A DNA stretch of 64,000 bases from an uncultured Pseudomonadota bacterium (GTDB lineage: Bacteria; Myxococcota_A; Bradymonadia; Bradymonadales; GCA-2716585): positions 1 to 64,000 of the forward strand of contig CAKZKQ010000676.1 of NCBI GenBank assembly GCA_937123825.1, written 5' to 3'. Within the stretch, counting starts at the first letter, position 1, and every line of letters starts with the position of its first letter. Both the position numbers and the translations under genes were made by a program. The notes beneath the pieces are model-generated. The model did no database searches and had not been told where the DNA came from. It saw only the letters and a program-made list of their open reading frames with translations. Positions 1 through 9,037 of the stretch are shown piece after piece.

Positions 1-1
1 G

Positions 2-169
2 AAGGACATGCTTGGGTTTCAACTCGGGTTGGCCAGGCAGCAAGGGCTCTCACAGGCCACCTTCGAGATCGACTCGACCCATCCGGCCCTTTACCAGCAG
101 CTTGATTGGTTGAAACCTTCTCATCAAACCGTTTGGACAAGACTGCGCTTTGAGCCTCGGCGTGCTTGA
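2..169 (+). CDS. C-terminal end of an unknown protein (partial)
   Basis: The frame beginning at base 2 is open from the window edge to a TGA at 167-169 and gives a 55-residue C-terminal tail ending LRFEPRRA. Its composition, including LYQQLDWLKPSHQTVW, is that of an ordinary soluble protein, and the other plus-strand frames do not read as protein. The start lies outside the window. No family is recognised, and a minus-strand frame across the same bases is low-complexity Ser/Pro/Ala-rich and treated as a shadow. Confidence 0.55.
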   Translation, partial: KDMLGFQLGLARQQGLSQATFEIDSTHPALYQQLDWLKPSHQTVWTRLRFEPRRA

Positions 170-495
170 GCACCAAGCGGCTTTGGAGCGGATGTTTGGT
201 GGCCAAAAGGGGCTGGCATCGTTGGTGTGGTCATCGGTGTGAGACCTTCAAGCGTTGGGACTCTTCGGCAGGAAAACCAAGCCCCGATTTGACTGGGTTG
301 AAACATTTCTTGTGTTCCTTGTCGCAGCCCCTTGCATCTAGACATCAACGGCCTTTTAATGGCAGCCCTATCGTGCGGCTGTGTCGATGAGTGCGCGGCT
401 TGCGTGGGTTTGATGGAATCGATATGTGCGATGTATCGATCCTGCACCTGCAGAGATCGATGGAAACAGGTCCGGATTTGAAGGAGGACGAAGTT
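170..495. other. intergenic leader before the carbonic anhydrase gene
   Basis: This 326-base gap has no convincing gene. Short open frames are present but lack ribosome sites and look random. It ends with a strong Shine-Dalgarno (AAGGAGG, 481-487) eight bases before the ATG at 496. A TTGACT at 289-294 could be a -35 box, but no good -10 follows, so no promoter is called. Confidence 0.4.
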
Positions 496-1119
496 ATGAC
501 CCCAGAAGATATCGTTGGTGCGCTCGAAGGGCGCGGTTGGAAAGCTGAGATTGTCAGCCAAAGCGATGTGGAAGATCTGGTGGACGTCAACGAGCAGGGG
601 CTTTTCAAGTGCGTCGATGGCCGCCTGTCTGATCACGAAGGCATGCGCGGTCCCAAGGCGCTCGGTGGTGTGTACGCCATCGCGTCGGTGCGCGGCGTGC
701 GTGACCTGGCGGGTCTGCAGGAGATCGTCAAGGAAGTGGCTGACGCCGGCTATGTGCCCTCGGTGCACGGCGATGACCACGCCCACCCGGCCCCGATGGG
801 TTGCGGCTTCTTCAAACTCTGGTCCACCAACCAGCTCGACGGCTTTGAGCCCCCCGAGTACGACAGCGAGGCCGGCAAGGCAGCGGTCATGGAAGTGGGC
901 GGTGTCTACGAGCAGCTCGAAGGCAGCCACAGCGAGTCTGTGGTCATGATCAACCTCGTGCCCAAGACCACTTTGGAGCCCAAGACCGACCAGCGCTTTG
1001 TGGTCGATGCCTGGATCACCGGCGAGTTCAACCTGGACGTGCCGACCTACCTGGTGGTGGCCGCCGAGACCGTCGAGAAGCTCAACGGTCCCCTCCACGC
1101 CAAGATCATCGTTCCCTGA
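496..1119 (+). CDS. zeta-class (cadmium-type) carbonic anhydrase homologue
   Basis: Predicted 207-residue single-domain enzyme for reversible hydration of CO2 to bicarbonate. It closely resembles, as recalled from the family, one repeat of the diatom cadmium carbonic anhydrase CDCA. Shared segments include the N-terminal MTPEDIVGALEGRGWKAEIV, CVDGR, GPKALGGVYAIA, SVHGD, GCGFFKLW, DQRFVVDAW and the ending AKIIVP. The metal ligands would be Cys39, His91 and Cys103. The 52-residue Cys-His spacing equals that between Cys263 and His315 of CDCA1, and the His-Cys spacing is 12 rather than 10. Asp41 and Arg43 of CVDGR sit where the catalytic Asp/Arg pair is expected. The start was chosen for its AAGGAGG site; an upstream in-frame start at 391 would add 35 unrelated residues. 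No signal peptide is seen, so a cytoplasmic role is inferred. Zinc or cadmium use cannot be told from sequence. Confidence 0.85.
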   Translation: MTPEDIVGALEGRGWKAEIVSQSDVEDLVDVNEQGLFKCVDGRLSDHEGMRGPKALGGVYAIASVRGVRDLAGLQEIVKEVADAGYVPSVHGDDHAHPAPMGCGFFKLWSTNQLDGFEPPEYDSEAGKAAVMEVGGVYEQLEGSHSESVVMINLVPKTTLEPKTDQRFVVDAWITGEFNLDVPTYLVVAAETVEKLNGPLHAKIIVP

Positions 1120-1200
1120 CGCCGTTTGGTGTCTGAGCAGCAGGGGCGCAGCGCGCCCGGTGCTGCGGTCGCCGTCCAGATCGGGCGCCGATCCACACAA

Positions 1201-1246
1201 GCCGCACCGCAGGGGCCGTTTTCGGGCTGGGCAGGGCGGCTTTTTT
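1201..1246 (+). terminator. putative rho-independent terminator after the carbonic anhydrase gene
   Basis: GCCGC (1201-1205) can pair with GCGGC (1236-1240), extended by two more pairs around a bulged A, and is followed directly by a run of six T. It lies about 80 bases after the stop and points the right way. The loop is long and could itself fold. Confidence 0.5.
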
Positions 1247-1381
1247 GTGTCGACGTCCGCCAATGGATGGCGACTGAGTGCGGTGCACCATCCAAAGCAC
1301 TGCGGGGCTCGTCGAGCATCGACGACGATGAGATGGGCTGTGAGAGCTGTCAGCGTTGGTTCGTTTTGAGCGGGATTCGGT

Positions 1382-4300
1382 CTATTTGACCACCGCTTTG
1401 CTCGTGTTCTTTTTGCCCGTGAGGCTTTTGGCGTAGTCCATGCTCTTCTTTTTGCCACCGGTCTTGGTGGTTCTTGTGCCGCCCATTTGAGTTGGTGTGG
1501 TGGTGTACTCGACGAAGTTGTTGCCCGTGTTTGGATCGTGGGTCTTGCCGTCGGGTGAGGCGTGGCCGGTGTCGGGGTTGATGTTGGCTTTGTTGGCGGC
1601 CACGCCGATGCTGACGATGAAGCCGTTGTAGCCAATGACCTTGAACTTTTTAAAGCCTGCCTTTTTGAGCGAGGTGACAAAGCGGGTGGCGACAGATTCG
1701 CTGTTTTTGCTGTTGTAGATCTTGCTGCAGGCGCCGGTGTTGCAGCCGTGGAGCTTGAAGACCAGGTTGCCGTTGTCAGCGTCGGGATCAAGACCGTTTT
1801 CAACCAGCAGCTCGGCCATCTGGTCGGTGTTGAACTGCTCTTCCTCGGTGCCCATGCCCGAGCTGTCCATGATGCCGTGGGCGCCCAGGACAATGGTGGT
1901 GGTGCCGTTGGAATCGACGTGTTGGCCGATGCCCGAATTTTTGGTGCCCTTGCGCAGTGAGAAGGCGGCGTTTTCGGTGGTGAACTCACGGACAATGGTG
2001 TTTTGCCCGTTCTGGTCGGTTCGGCGCACCAGCCTGCTTGGGGCGGCCTCGTTGAAGGCGTCCTTCATGTTGGCCAGATAGACGTCCGATTGCACATCGT
2101 TCTTGTCGAGGCTAAAGCCCAGCGCGATGTAGACGGTGTTGAGGCCGCTGGCGTCGATGGCGTTGATGGGGTCGTTCATGACGTAGGCGTAGGCCACGGT
2201 GCCATCGGCGGAGCTTTTGGAGTTGATGGTGCGGAAGGCCGGGTCGGGGCTGAGCCAGCGCCCCAGGGTGGGGTGGTACTGGCGCATCCTGAAGTGGATG
2301 GTGCCGTCGGGGTCGTGCTCGCGGCCGGTGAAGCCAAAGGCGTCCACAAAACCCTCGTGTGCGCGCTCGGCGCCGTAGGGGAAGAAGCTGCGCCGCCCCT
2401 CGACGCTGGTCTGGCCGCCGCGCTGCGCCGTGGCCATCACGTGGGAGCCCAGGTGGTCGGTGTGCAGCCACGTCACCCCATCTTCAGGACCGGTTTCGAG
2501 CAGGAGGCGCCGAACCGAAGACCACAAAAAGGGCCTTGGATCGTCGCCCTGCACATGGCTTTGCCAGGCGTCGGCGCTGTTGACCTGACCATCGGCCAGC
2601 GGATCGCCGACCACGGCCGTGGCCAGCGCGTCGGACTCCAGGCGAGCGATCGAGGAGCCAGCGTGGACATAAAGCTCAGAGATGCCATCGCGGATGATGT
2701 AGCGCGACTGGGGGTAGAGCGACGTGCTGCCGTCGTGTTGGCGCATCACGCGGCGCCCCAGCGACCCGTAACGGTGGGTGATCTCATCGTCGCCGCGCGC
2801 CGTCGACACCAGCCTCCCCAGGTGATCCCAGGTGTACTGGTCGTCGCCGTATTGAAGCACCTGACCGGCGTCATCGTAGTCCAGCGCCAGCGCGCCGACC
2901 TGCGTGACCGCGTTGGGCATGGCGCCGTCATAGGCGTGTGTTTCGGTGTGCATGGGGCTTGACGTGCCCAGCGAAGAGCGCCGCGCGGTCAGGTTGTCGA
3001 TGCTGTCGTAGGTGTAGGTCAGCGTCTCGGGGTTGGGGCCGTCGATGCCCATGTCGGCCTCGATCATTCGCGTGCGGCCGTCGTAGTCATAGCGGGCTTC
3101 GTAGGAGATGCCGGGAAGCTCCGAGGTGTCTTCGATGGCCAGGATCTGGCCCACGCGGTTGTGGGTGTACTCAAAACCCTGCAAGAGCACCCCGCTGTCG
3201 GCGCGGGTCTCTTTGCCGACCATCCTCATCAGGCCGTCGCGCCGCCAGACGGTGTTGGTACCATTGGCCCCTTGGGTCTCGGCCAGCAACCCGCGCGCGC
3301 TGTAGCGAAGGGACTCAAAGAGTCCTTGGACCTGTACGGGGCGGTCCAGGCCGTCGTATTGGGTCTCAATCCGCCGTCCGTCGGGGTGCTGCACGGCTGT
3401 GGCGCGGCCCGCGATGTCGTACTCAGAGGTCCACTCAAGGCGCTGTGTGCCCATCTGCCAACTCCGATAGACCGCGCGGCCGCGCGCATCGTAGCCCATC
3501 TGCTCGGCCCCGCGCTGTCCGTCAATTCCCGGCCAGGTGGTCTCGGTGACGCGCTTGGGGGTGTGGGTGCACTGCGTGGTCTGGCATCCTTCGGGGGCTT
3601 TGTCGTAGCGGAAGGTGACCAGGGTCTCTTCTCGGCGCCCGTCCTCCCACTGGGCCGTGGGGCGGTTGAGGCCGTCAAAGTCCACGTTGACGATGATGCC
3701 GCGTGCGTCCATGGAGCGGACCGTGTTGGAGGCGTCGTCGTAGTCGTAGGTCATCACGGCGAGGCTGTTGGGGTCGGTGACGCTCAAGACGCGGTCGAGC
3801 AGGTCGTAGGTCTGCTCTTTGAGGTTGTTCTGCTGATCCAGGTACGAGAGCACGCGCCCGAGCGAGTCGTATTGGAAGGTCATGCGCTCAGGCGGCGCGT
3901 TGGGGCTCAGCCAGCGCTCCTTGGCGATCGTGTGGCCCAGGCCGTTGATCTCTTCTCTCACGGGGGTGTCGGCCTGGGGGCTGTCGGGGTCGTTGTCGGA
4001 GGCGTCGGTGACGATGGTGGCCAGGGGTGCGAAGGTGTTGCGCACCTCTGAGGCCGTGCCGTAGATGTCTTCATCGGGGTAGAGCATGCGGATCATGCGC
4101 GAGGAGGCGTCGTAGCGCAGCTGGGCAAAGCGCGTGCCCTGGGGCGGGGCCAGATCGCACCGGTCGTTGTCGCTCTGGTAGGGCTGGTAGATCAGCAGGG
4201 GGCTGGACTGGACGTTGAAGACCTGGAAGCCAGAGACCTGGTAGAGGTCATCGGCAAGGCGCGTGCGGGTTTGGAAGTTGCGGCCTCGGCCGTCCAGGCA

Positions 4301-7300
4301 GGTGATGGACTCAAGGCGCTCGGAGCTGCCCTCTTCAACGCGGCGTCGGGCGATGATTCGCGACACGGGACTTTGGAGTTCGTAGGTGAAGGTGTCGCTG
4401 GGATCATTGGGGGCGTCGCCGGGGCGCGATGTGGAGATGAGCCGCCCAAACTGGTCGTATTCAAAGTGAGAGAGCCGCTCGTCGTCGGCGATGGGGGCAT
4501 TGTCTTCAAAGACACGCCACGCCGACGCGGTGTCCAGCTTGTCAAAGCGGGGCTCGTAGGTCATGGACTGGCGCAGGCTGTAGGGGCGGCCAGAGGGGTC
4601 TTCGAGCATTTTGTCTTGTTGGACGATGCGCAGGTTGTCGGCGTCGTAGACCGAGGTGATCCGGTGGGTGGTGCCGCCTGGGACACCCAGCGGGTCGAGT
4701 GCTTCGATGATGCGGCCGTGGTCGTCAAAGCGGTAGCGCTCGCGCTCGATGACGCGCTCGCTTTCGGCGTCGGCCTTGGTGGTGACGCGGGTGGCCTTGC
4801 CCTGGTTGAGTTGGCCAAGAGGGAGCCCGATAAAATCGGGGCCGTCGTAGTAGGTCAGTACCTCGCGGTAGAGCGGGCTGTCGGGGCGGCCATACTGGCG
4901 CATCTGGAAGGGGGCGTGGATGATCCAGCGCCCATCGGTGCTGGTCAACGGCGAGACGTATTCGGTCTCGGCGTAGAACTCGTCGCCGAGGCATTGGTCG
5001 CCGCAAGGGACGCCAAAGTCGTCGGGGCCGCGGTCGCCGCAGGGTTCACAGCCCGCGCCGCCCACGCTGGTCACGCCCAGGTTGGCCTCCAGGGTGACGT
5101 TGCCGTAGCCGTCGTACTGCTGAAAAGTCTCGGTGACGACCCAGTCGCTCTGCGGGCTACCCTCTTTGACGGTGGTGCGGGTGCGGGTGGGGCAGACAAA
5201 GCGGATGGGCAGGTCGGTGCCCTGGGGGATTTCGGCCACGGGGCAGTCTTCGTAGGTGGTTTCGCGCAGGCTCAGCGCTCGCCCGTCGCTGGTGGTCTGG
5301 GAGGAGAGCAACAGCCCTTTGCGGTAGATGTCCTCCACGCCCAGGTCGTAGCGCAGCTCCACCAGTCCCTCTTCAATGAAGTCGTCGCCCTTGCCCACGA
5401 TCTCGACGCGCTCAAAGCCGCGAAATTGTTTCTCGACCCCGTCGTAGAAGCCATCGTGGTACTGGTACTCGGTCTCTTCGTGCAGTTCGTGGATCAACTC
5501 ATACTGGCTGAGCTTCTGGACGATGTTCATGGGGTACGGCAGGCGATAGCGCTGGTTCTCCCAGCCGCCGTCGCGGGCCATCTGAGCGGCGCTGGTGGTG
5601 TAGGTCACCTCGGCGACCTGACCGATGCCGTTGGTGACCCGGGTCATGAGGTTGGGACGCACGGGGAAGAGTTCGAGGGCCTGAACGTTGCCGCCCGGCG
5701 AGATCCAGACGATGTCGGAGGATCCGTTGGCGTTCATGTCGGCAAAGAGCACGGTGGTGCCGCTGTCGCGGATGGGGATGATGCCCTCGACGTCGTTGCT
5801 CTCAAAGACCATCGCGGGGCTGAAGTGGGTGGTGTTGGTGTTCAAGGCCACGGTGACCGAGTCGCCCACGACCACGACCAGATCGGCCAGCCCGTCGCCG
5901 TTGAGGTCCTCAAGCTCGGCCAGCTCGACCTGGGTTTCGCTGATGGGCAGGCCGCCGATGGTGACGTAGTCGGACCAGCGACCCCAGCCCAGGTTGATTT
6001 TGTAGCTGATGGTGCTGGGCTGAACCCGGACCACGTCCAGCAGGCCGTCGCCGTTCATGTCCGCAAACTGCAAACCATCCTCGGCAAAGCCCACCCCAAG
6101 CTGCTCAACCTGCTCATCGACCTCAAAACCGTCGTCGCCCAGGTTGCGAAAGACGGTGGTCTGGAACTGGGTCGAGCGCATGGCGTCGATCTTCTTGTCA
6201 TTGTCGTAGTCAATGAACTTCATCGTCTCCAGCTCGCCCTCATCAGCGTCGAAGTCGTCGAGCAGGGCGCCAGCCAGGGCCGCCATGTTGGAGTTTTCGT
6301 CGGCGCGCTCCCAGTCTCCGCTGCCCTGGTTGATGAGGACCTCTCCGGTAAAGGCGTTGATGAGGTCGGTGAAGCCGTCTCCGTTCAAGTCCAGCACCTG
6401 GACGCTGGCCTGACCCAGCAGGTGGGTGTTCTGGCGTCCCACGGCGCTGAAGATGGGCGTGGTCTCAAAGGCGCTGGTGCCGTCGGCGGCGGCGATGTTG
6501 TAGTAAATGCGGTGCGGCCCCTCCAATGTGGAGTCCACGATGTCCGGCAGCCCATCCCCGTTGATGTCCAACAAGGTCGCGCGCCCCGCCCCAAAGGCCA
6601 CCCCAAGCTCGCCCATTTCCATCATGTACGGCGACTCGCCGCCAAAAGACTGCGAGTAGTCAAAGGTGAAGGCGATCGGGAAGCGCCCACCGTCGGCCCC
6701 AAAGGTTTCGACCTGACGCAGCCGCGTAAACCCGCCGGTGTTCTCGTAAGGTTCGTAGCCAAGCGCGTAGCGGCGGATTTCCTGGCCGCGGCTGAGCACG
6801 TGCACGTCGGTCAGGCGCTGGGTGAGCAGCTCATTGAAGCCCGCTTTGGCGTCCGAGAGGTAGTCCACGCCTGTTTCATCGCGCCGCTCCTCGTAGTCAA
6901 AGGTGACCTCGTAGGTGGGTTGGTCCAGGCCTTGGGTGAAGACGTAGCCGATGTGCGACACCAAAGAGACGTGGCCGTCTTTGGTGTAGCTGTAGCGCAT
7001 GCGGTGGCCAAAGACGTCGATCATCTCGACCAGATGGTAGCGGAAGGTGCCTTCATCGCCGCTGACGCGGGCGTTGTCGACAAAGTTGCCTTGGCTGTCG
7101 GCGCCAAAATAGCCTCTGGAGCCGTCGGGATACTCGGCCAGCCAGAAGCCCTCGGCGCCGTCGCCCTGGCCAAGCCACACGTAGCGCACAAAGCCGCCCT
7201 CAAAACGGGCTCGGTACACCGGCGGGTTGGTGCCGGGCAGCGCCACAAGTTGGTTGCTGCCGTCGGCGGCGAAGTCGTCCTCGGTGTCGTATTCGGGAAG

Positions 7301-7612
7301 GCCCCGGTAGGTCATGCGCTCGATGCAGGGCGTCATCATCGACCACCCCATGCCCACCACCGAGCCCCCGCCGCCCGAGTCGTAGCTCAGCGACAGCGAC
7401 GGGGTCACCCCGCCAAAGCCCGCAGGCACTTTGATGCCCACGCCGTAGCGCATGGAGCCCATGTTGGCGTTGATGTTCACGTTTTCTCCGACCCCTTCAA
7501 GGCTTCCGGGGCCTTCGGGCAGGCTGACGCGGTCGTCTGAGGCGCCCGTTTGGGCGTGGGCCAGACTGGCGGTGAGGAGAATCAACAGTGAGGAGAGCAA
7601 AGTGACGCGCAT
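1382..7612 (-). CDS. secreted SpvB/FG-GAP/RHS-YD repeat protein with C-terminal putative clan-CD cysteine peptidase domain
   Basis: A 2076-residue exported protein. Start at 7612: signal peptide MRVTLLSSLLILLTASLAHA with AAAGG upstream; an in-frame extension to 7942 has no export signal. In order: SpvB-like region (about 30-330, VKVPAGFGGVTPSLSLSY-like), FG-GAP/VCBS integrin-like repeats (about 345-630, e.g. DINGDGLPDIVD), TcdB-middle-like segment, many YD repeats (about 1050-1750), and an RHS core box near 1765-1790 (FTGREHDPDGTIHFRMRQY, GRWLSPDP). The roughly 280-residue tip that follows is variable-type. It has LGAHG (His1912) and LHGCNTGA (Cys1957), each after a hydrophobic strand, the layout of the His-Gly/Cys dyad in clan-CD peptidases (caspase, CHAT, clostripain). 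The shell probably encloses and delivers this tip, or it self-cleaves. No adjacent immunity gene is evident: the downstream neighbour is the oppositely oriented carbonic anhydrase. Confidence 0.88.
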   Translation of the reverse strand: MRVTLLSSLLILLTASLAHAQTGASDDRVSLPEGPGSLEGVGENVNINANMGSMRYGVGIKVPAGFGGVTPSLSLSYDSGGGGSVVGMGWSMMTPCIERMTYRGLPEYDTEDDFAADGSNQLVALPGTNPPVYRARFEGGFVRYVWLGQGDGAEGFWLAEYPDGSRGYFGADSQGNFVDNARVSGDEGTFRYHLVEMIDVFGHRMRYSYTKDGHVSLVSHIGYVFTQGLDQPTYEVTFDYEERRDETGVDYLSDAKAGFNELLTQRLTDVHVLSRGQEIRRYALGYEPYENTGGFTRLRQVETFGADGGRFPIAFTFDYSQSFGGESPYMMEMGELGVAFGAGRATLLDINGDGLPDIVDSTLEGPHRIYYNIAAADGTSAFETTPIFSAVGRQNTHLLGQASVQVLDLNGDGFTDLINAFTGEVLINQGSGDWERADENSNMAALAGALLDDFDADEGELETMKFIDYDNDKKIDAMRSTQFQTTVFRNLGDDGFEVDEQVEQLGVGFAEDGLQFADMNGDGLLDVVRVQPSTISYKINLGWGRWSDYVTIGGLPISETQVELAELEDLNGDGLADLVVVVGDSVTVALNTNTTHFSPAMVFESNDVEGIIPIRDSGTTVLFADMNANGSSDIVWISPGGNVQALELFPVRPNLMTRVTNGIGQVAEVTYTTSAAQMARDGGWENQRYRLPYPMNIVQKLSQYELIHELHEETEYQYHDGFYDGVEKQFRGFERVEIVGKGDDFIEEGLVELRYDLGVEDIYRKGLLLSSQTTSDGRALSLRETTYEDCPVAEIPQGTDLPIRFVCPTRTRTTVKEGSPQSDWVVTETFQQYDGYGNVTLEANLGVTSVGGAGCEPCGDRGPDDFGVPCGDQCLGDEFYAETEYVSPLTSTDGRWIIHAPFQMRQYGRPDSPLYREVLTYYDGPDFIGLPLGQLNQGKATRVTTKADAESERVIERERYRFDDHGRIIEALDPLGVPGGTTHRITSVYDADNLRIVQQDKMLEDPSGRPYSLRQSMTYEPRFDKLDTASAWRVFEDNAPIADDERLSHFEYDQFGRLISTSRPGDAPNDPSDTFTYELQSPVSRIIARRRVEEGSSERLESITCLDGRGRNFQTRTRLADDLYQVSGFQVFNVQSSPLLIYQPYQSDNDRCDLAPPQGTRFAQLRYDASSRMIRMLYPDEDIYGTASEVRNTFAPLATIVTDASDNDPDSPQADTPVREEINGLGHTIAKERWLSPNAPPERMTFQYDSLGRVLSYLDQQNNLKEQTYDLLDRVLSVTDPNSLAVMTYDYDDASNTVRSMDARGIIVNVDFDGLNRPTAQWEDGRREETLVTFRYDKAPEGCQTTQCTHTPKRVTETTWPGIDGQRGAEQMGYDARGRAVYRSWQMGTQRLEWTSEYDIAGRATAVQHPDGRRIETQYDGLDRPVQVQGLFESLRYSARGLLAETQGANGTNTVWRRDGLMRMVGKETRADSGVLLQGFEYTHNRVGQILAIEDTSELPGISYEARYDYDGRTRMIEADMGIDGPNPETLTYTYDSIDNLTARRSSLGTSSPMHTETHAYDGAMPNAVTQVGALALDYDDAGQVLQYGDDQYTWDHLGRLVSTARGDDEITHRYGSLGRRVMRQHDGSTSLYPQSRYIIRDGISELYVHAGSSIARLESDALATAVVGDPLADGQVNSADAWQSHVQGDDPRPFLWSSVRRLLLETGPEDGVTWLHTDHLGSHVMATAQRGGQTSVEGRRSFFPYGAERAHEGFVDAFGFTGREHDPDGTIHFRMRQYHPTLGRWLSPDPAFRTINSKSSADGTVAYAYVMNDPINAIDASGLNTVYIALGFSLDKNDVQSDVYLANMKDAFNEAAPSRLVRRTDQNGQNTIVREFTTENAAFSLRKGTKNSGIGQHVDSNGTTTIVLGAHGIMDSSGMGTEEEQFNTDQMAELLVENGLDPDADNGNLVFKLHGCNTGACSKIYNSKNSESVATRFVTSLKKAGFKKFKVIGYNGFIVSIGVAANKANINPDTGHASPDGKTHDPNTGNNFVEYTTTPTQMGGTRTTKTGGKKKSMDYAKSLTGKKNTSKAVVK

Positions 7613-8086
7613 GCAAACACCTTTGTAGAGCGAGGACAAACTTCCAGCAGGGCGTCCTATCAGCCAGAAGCGTGCCAGCGTTCGGGGCGGGGTCGTTGTG
7701 CATGAAGCTGTCGTTTTTGCGCTGAGGCTGTGCTTTAAGGTGTTGAAAATGCTGTCTTTTTGGCTGTTGGTTTTCGCGCTCCGTGAAGGCGCTTTGAGCG
7801 CTCTACGCTGTGGGGTGGGCCGTGTTTGTGGTGGCGGTCGCTGGCGATGAACGCGCTTGGAGTGGTGATGGCTGCGGATGACCCCATGGGGCGCGGGCCT
7901 TTGGGGTGAAAATGTGTTGCTCCTGCGCAAGGTGATGTCCAAACTCTTCGTCTCGGTCCTGGCTGACCTCCATCATCATCTGATCCGCGCCGAGCGCGTT
8001 GGACAGGTCAAGGATGGGTTCAAAGGGGCGATGTTTTGCACCGCGATGACAAGGAACACCCCCGCAGCAGGGGGTTTGGAGAGGGT
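7613..8086. other. intergenic region between divergent genes
   Basis: 474 bases between the minus-strand RHS gene and the plus-strand P-loop gene. Frames here are short and without ribosome sites. Promoters for both genes should lie here, and a more AT-rich patch is visible near 7690-7800, but no clear -35/-10 pair could be fixed by eye. Confidence 0.35.
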
Positions 8087-8584
8087 ATGACGGTCAAAGG
8101 AAGGTTGATCTTGTTTTGTGGAAAGATGGGGGCGGGCAAGAGCACGCTCTCCAAGGCCATGGCCAAGGAGCACACGGCGGTGTGGATTTCCGAGGATGAG
8201 TGGCTGGCGGCCCATTATCCCGGAAAGATAAACACCTTTGGGGACTACATTGAGCATTCGCGGCTGATCAAGCCCGTGGTCAAAGGCCTGGTTCAGGGGA
8301 TTTTGCAGGCGGGGACGACGGTTGTGATGGACTTTCCGGCCAACACTGTCAAGCAGCGCCAGTGGTTGCTGAGCTTGTCTCAGGAGATCGAGGCGCCGCA
8401 TGAACTCATCTACCTCAACATGAGCGATGAGCTGTGTCTGTCCCGGCTCTCCAAGCGGCGCGTCGAGCAGCCCGAGCGGGCGGCTTTTGACACTGAAGAC
8501 GTCTTTCACCAGGTCTCCAGGTTCTTTGAGGCCCCGTCGGCGGCCGAAGGATTGACGATCACTGAGAGGACACCATCGCCGTGA
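8087..8584 (+). CDS. P-loop kinase-like ATPase (AAA_33 / zeta-toxin-like)
   Basis: 165 residues. The N-terminus carries a Walker A motif, LILFCGKMGAGKSTLSK, followed by the ISEDEW segment that in AAA_33 small-molecule kinases holds the acidic residue after strand 2, and by VVMDFPANT as a likely Walker B-like strand. The C-terminal third has LNMSDELCLSRLSKRR, which fits an Arg-rich lid. Such proteins phosphorylate small substrates or, in zeta toxins, UDP-sugars; the substrate here is unknown. The start at 8087 follows GGAGAGGG; a start at 8036 is possible. It begins a run of six same-strand small genes. Confidence 0.75.
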   Translation: MTVKGRLILFCGKMGAGKSTLSKAMAKEHTAVWISEDEWLAAHYPGKINTFGDYIEHSRLIKPVVKGLVQGILQAGTTVVMDFPANTVKQRQWLLSLSQEIEAPHELIYLNMSDELCLSRLSKRRVEQPERAAFDTEDVFHQVSRFFEAPSAAEGLTITERTPSP

Positions 8585-8611
8585 GGCGGCGACTGCACAG
8601 GGCATGGCATT

Positions 8612-9019
8612 TTGAGACTGGCGACATTGGATGAAGATGGTTGGGAGTTGCGCTCGGCGGTTGAGGCTCACCGGGCCAACCCCGAAAATTTCTGGATCCC
8701 GGACGATGCGGCCCGAAAGGGTTTGCAGGTTGGAGACGCAGCGCGGCTGATCTTCGACATCGGGTCCAAGATGGACGATGGCACGGTCGATGTGCAGGGG
8801 GAGCGGATCCACGTCATCGTGTCCGAGATCCTGGATGGGCACTACATCGGCATTTTGGACTCACAGCCCGTGTCCGTAGACCCCAAAAGCGATTTCTACC
8901 TTGGCTTTGGGGTCGAGGTGGCTTTTACCCACGAGCACGTCATCGACATCGATCGTCCCCCCGACGAGTACATCGAGTGGCAGCTCAAGCAAGCGCCCGA
9001 AAAAAGATGGCCGCGCTGA
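8612..9019 (+). CDS. DUF2314-like small protein
   Basis: 135 residues from a TTG start at 8612, 28 bases after the preceding stop. Visible pattern: WELRSAVEAH and NPENFWIPDD, then GDAARLIFDI, ERIHVIVSEIL, GHYIGILDSQPV and VAFTHEHVIDID. The order of a value-for-volume strand (VxVxEI), a GxYIGxLDxxP turn and an EHVIDI end recalls the DUF2314 fold and the small regulator or immunity-like proteins found beside it. No catalytic residues are evident. Translational coupling with the gene before is possible. Assignment rests on recalled pattern similarity only. Confidence 0.6.
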   Translation: MRLATLDEDGWELRSAVEAHRANPENFWIPDDAARKGLQVGDAARLIFDIGSKMDDGTVDVQGERIHVIVSEILDGHYIGILDSQPVSVDPKSDFYLGFGVEVAFTHEHVIDIDRPPDEYIEWQLKQAPEKRWPR

Positions 9020-9037
9020 GCCCTGGCTGCAGGCGGT

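Noticed and set aside
124..1995. 623-codon minus-strand frame spanning the carbonic anhydrase and the RHS end
   Set aside because: Overlaps two better supported genes; Pro/Ser/Thr/Arg-rich text without any domain.
4271..7540. 1089-codon plus-strand frame opposite the RHS gene
   Set aside because: Shadow of the RHS gene; low-complexity Val/Gly/Ala/His composition and no domain.
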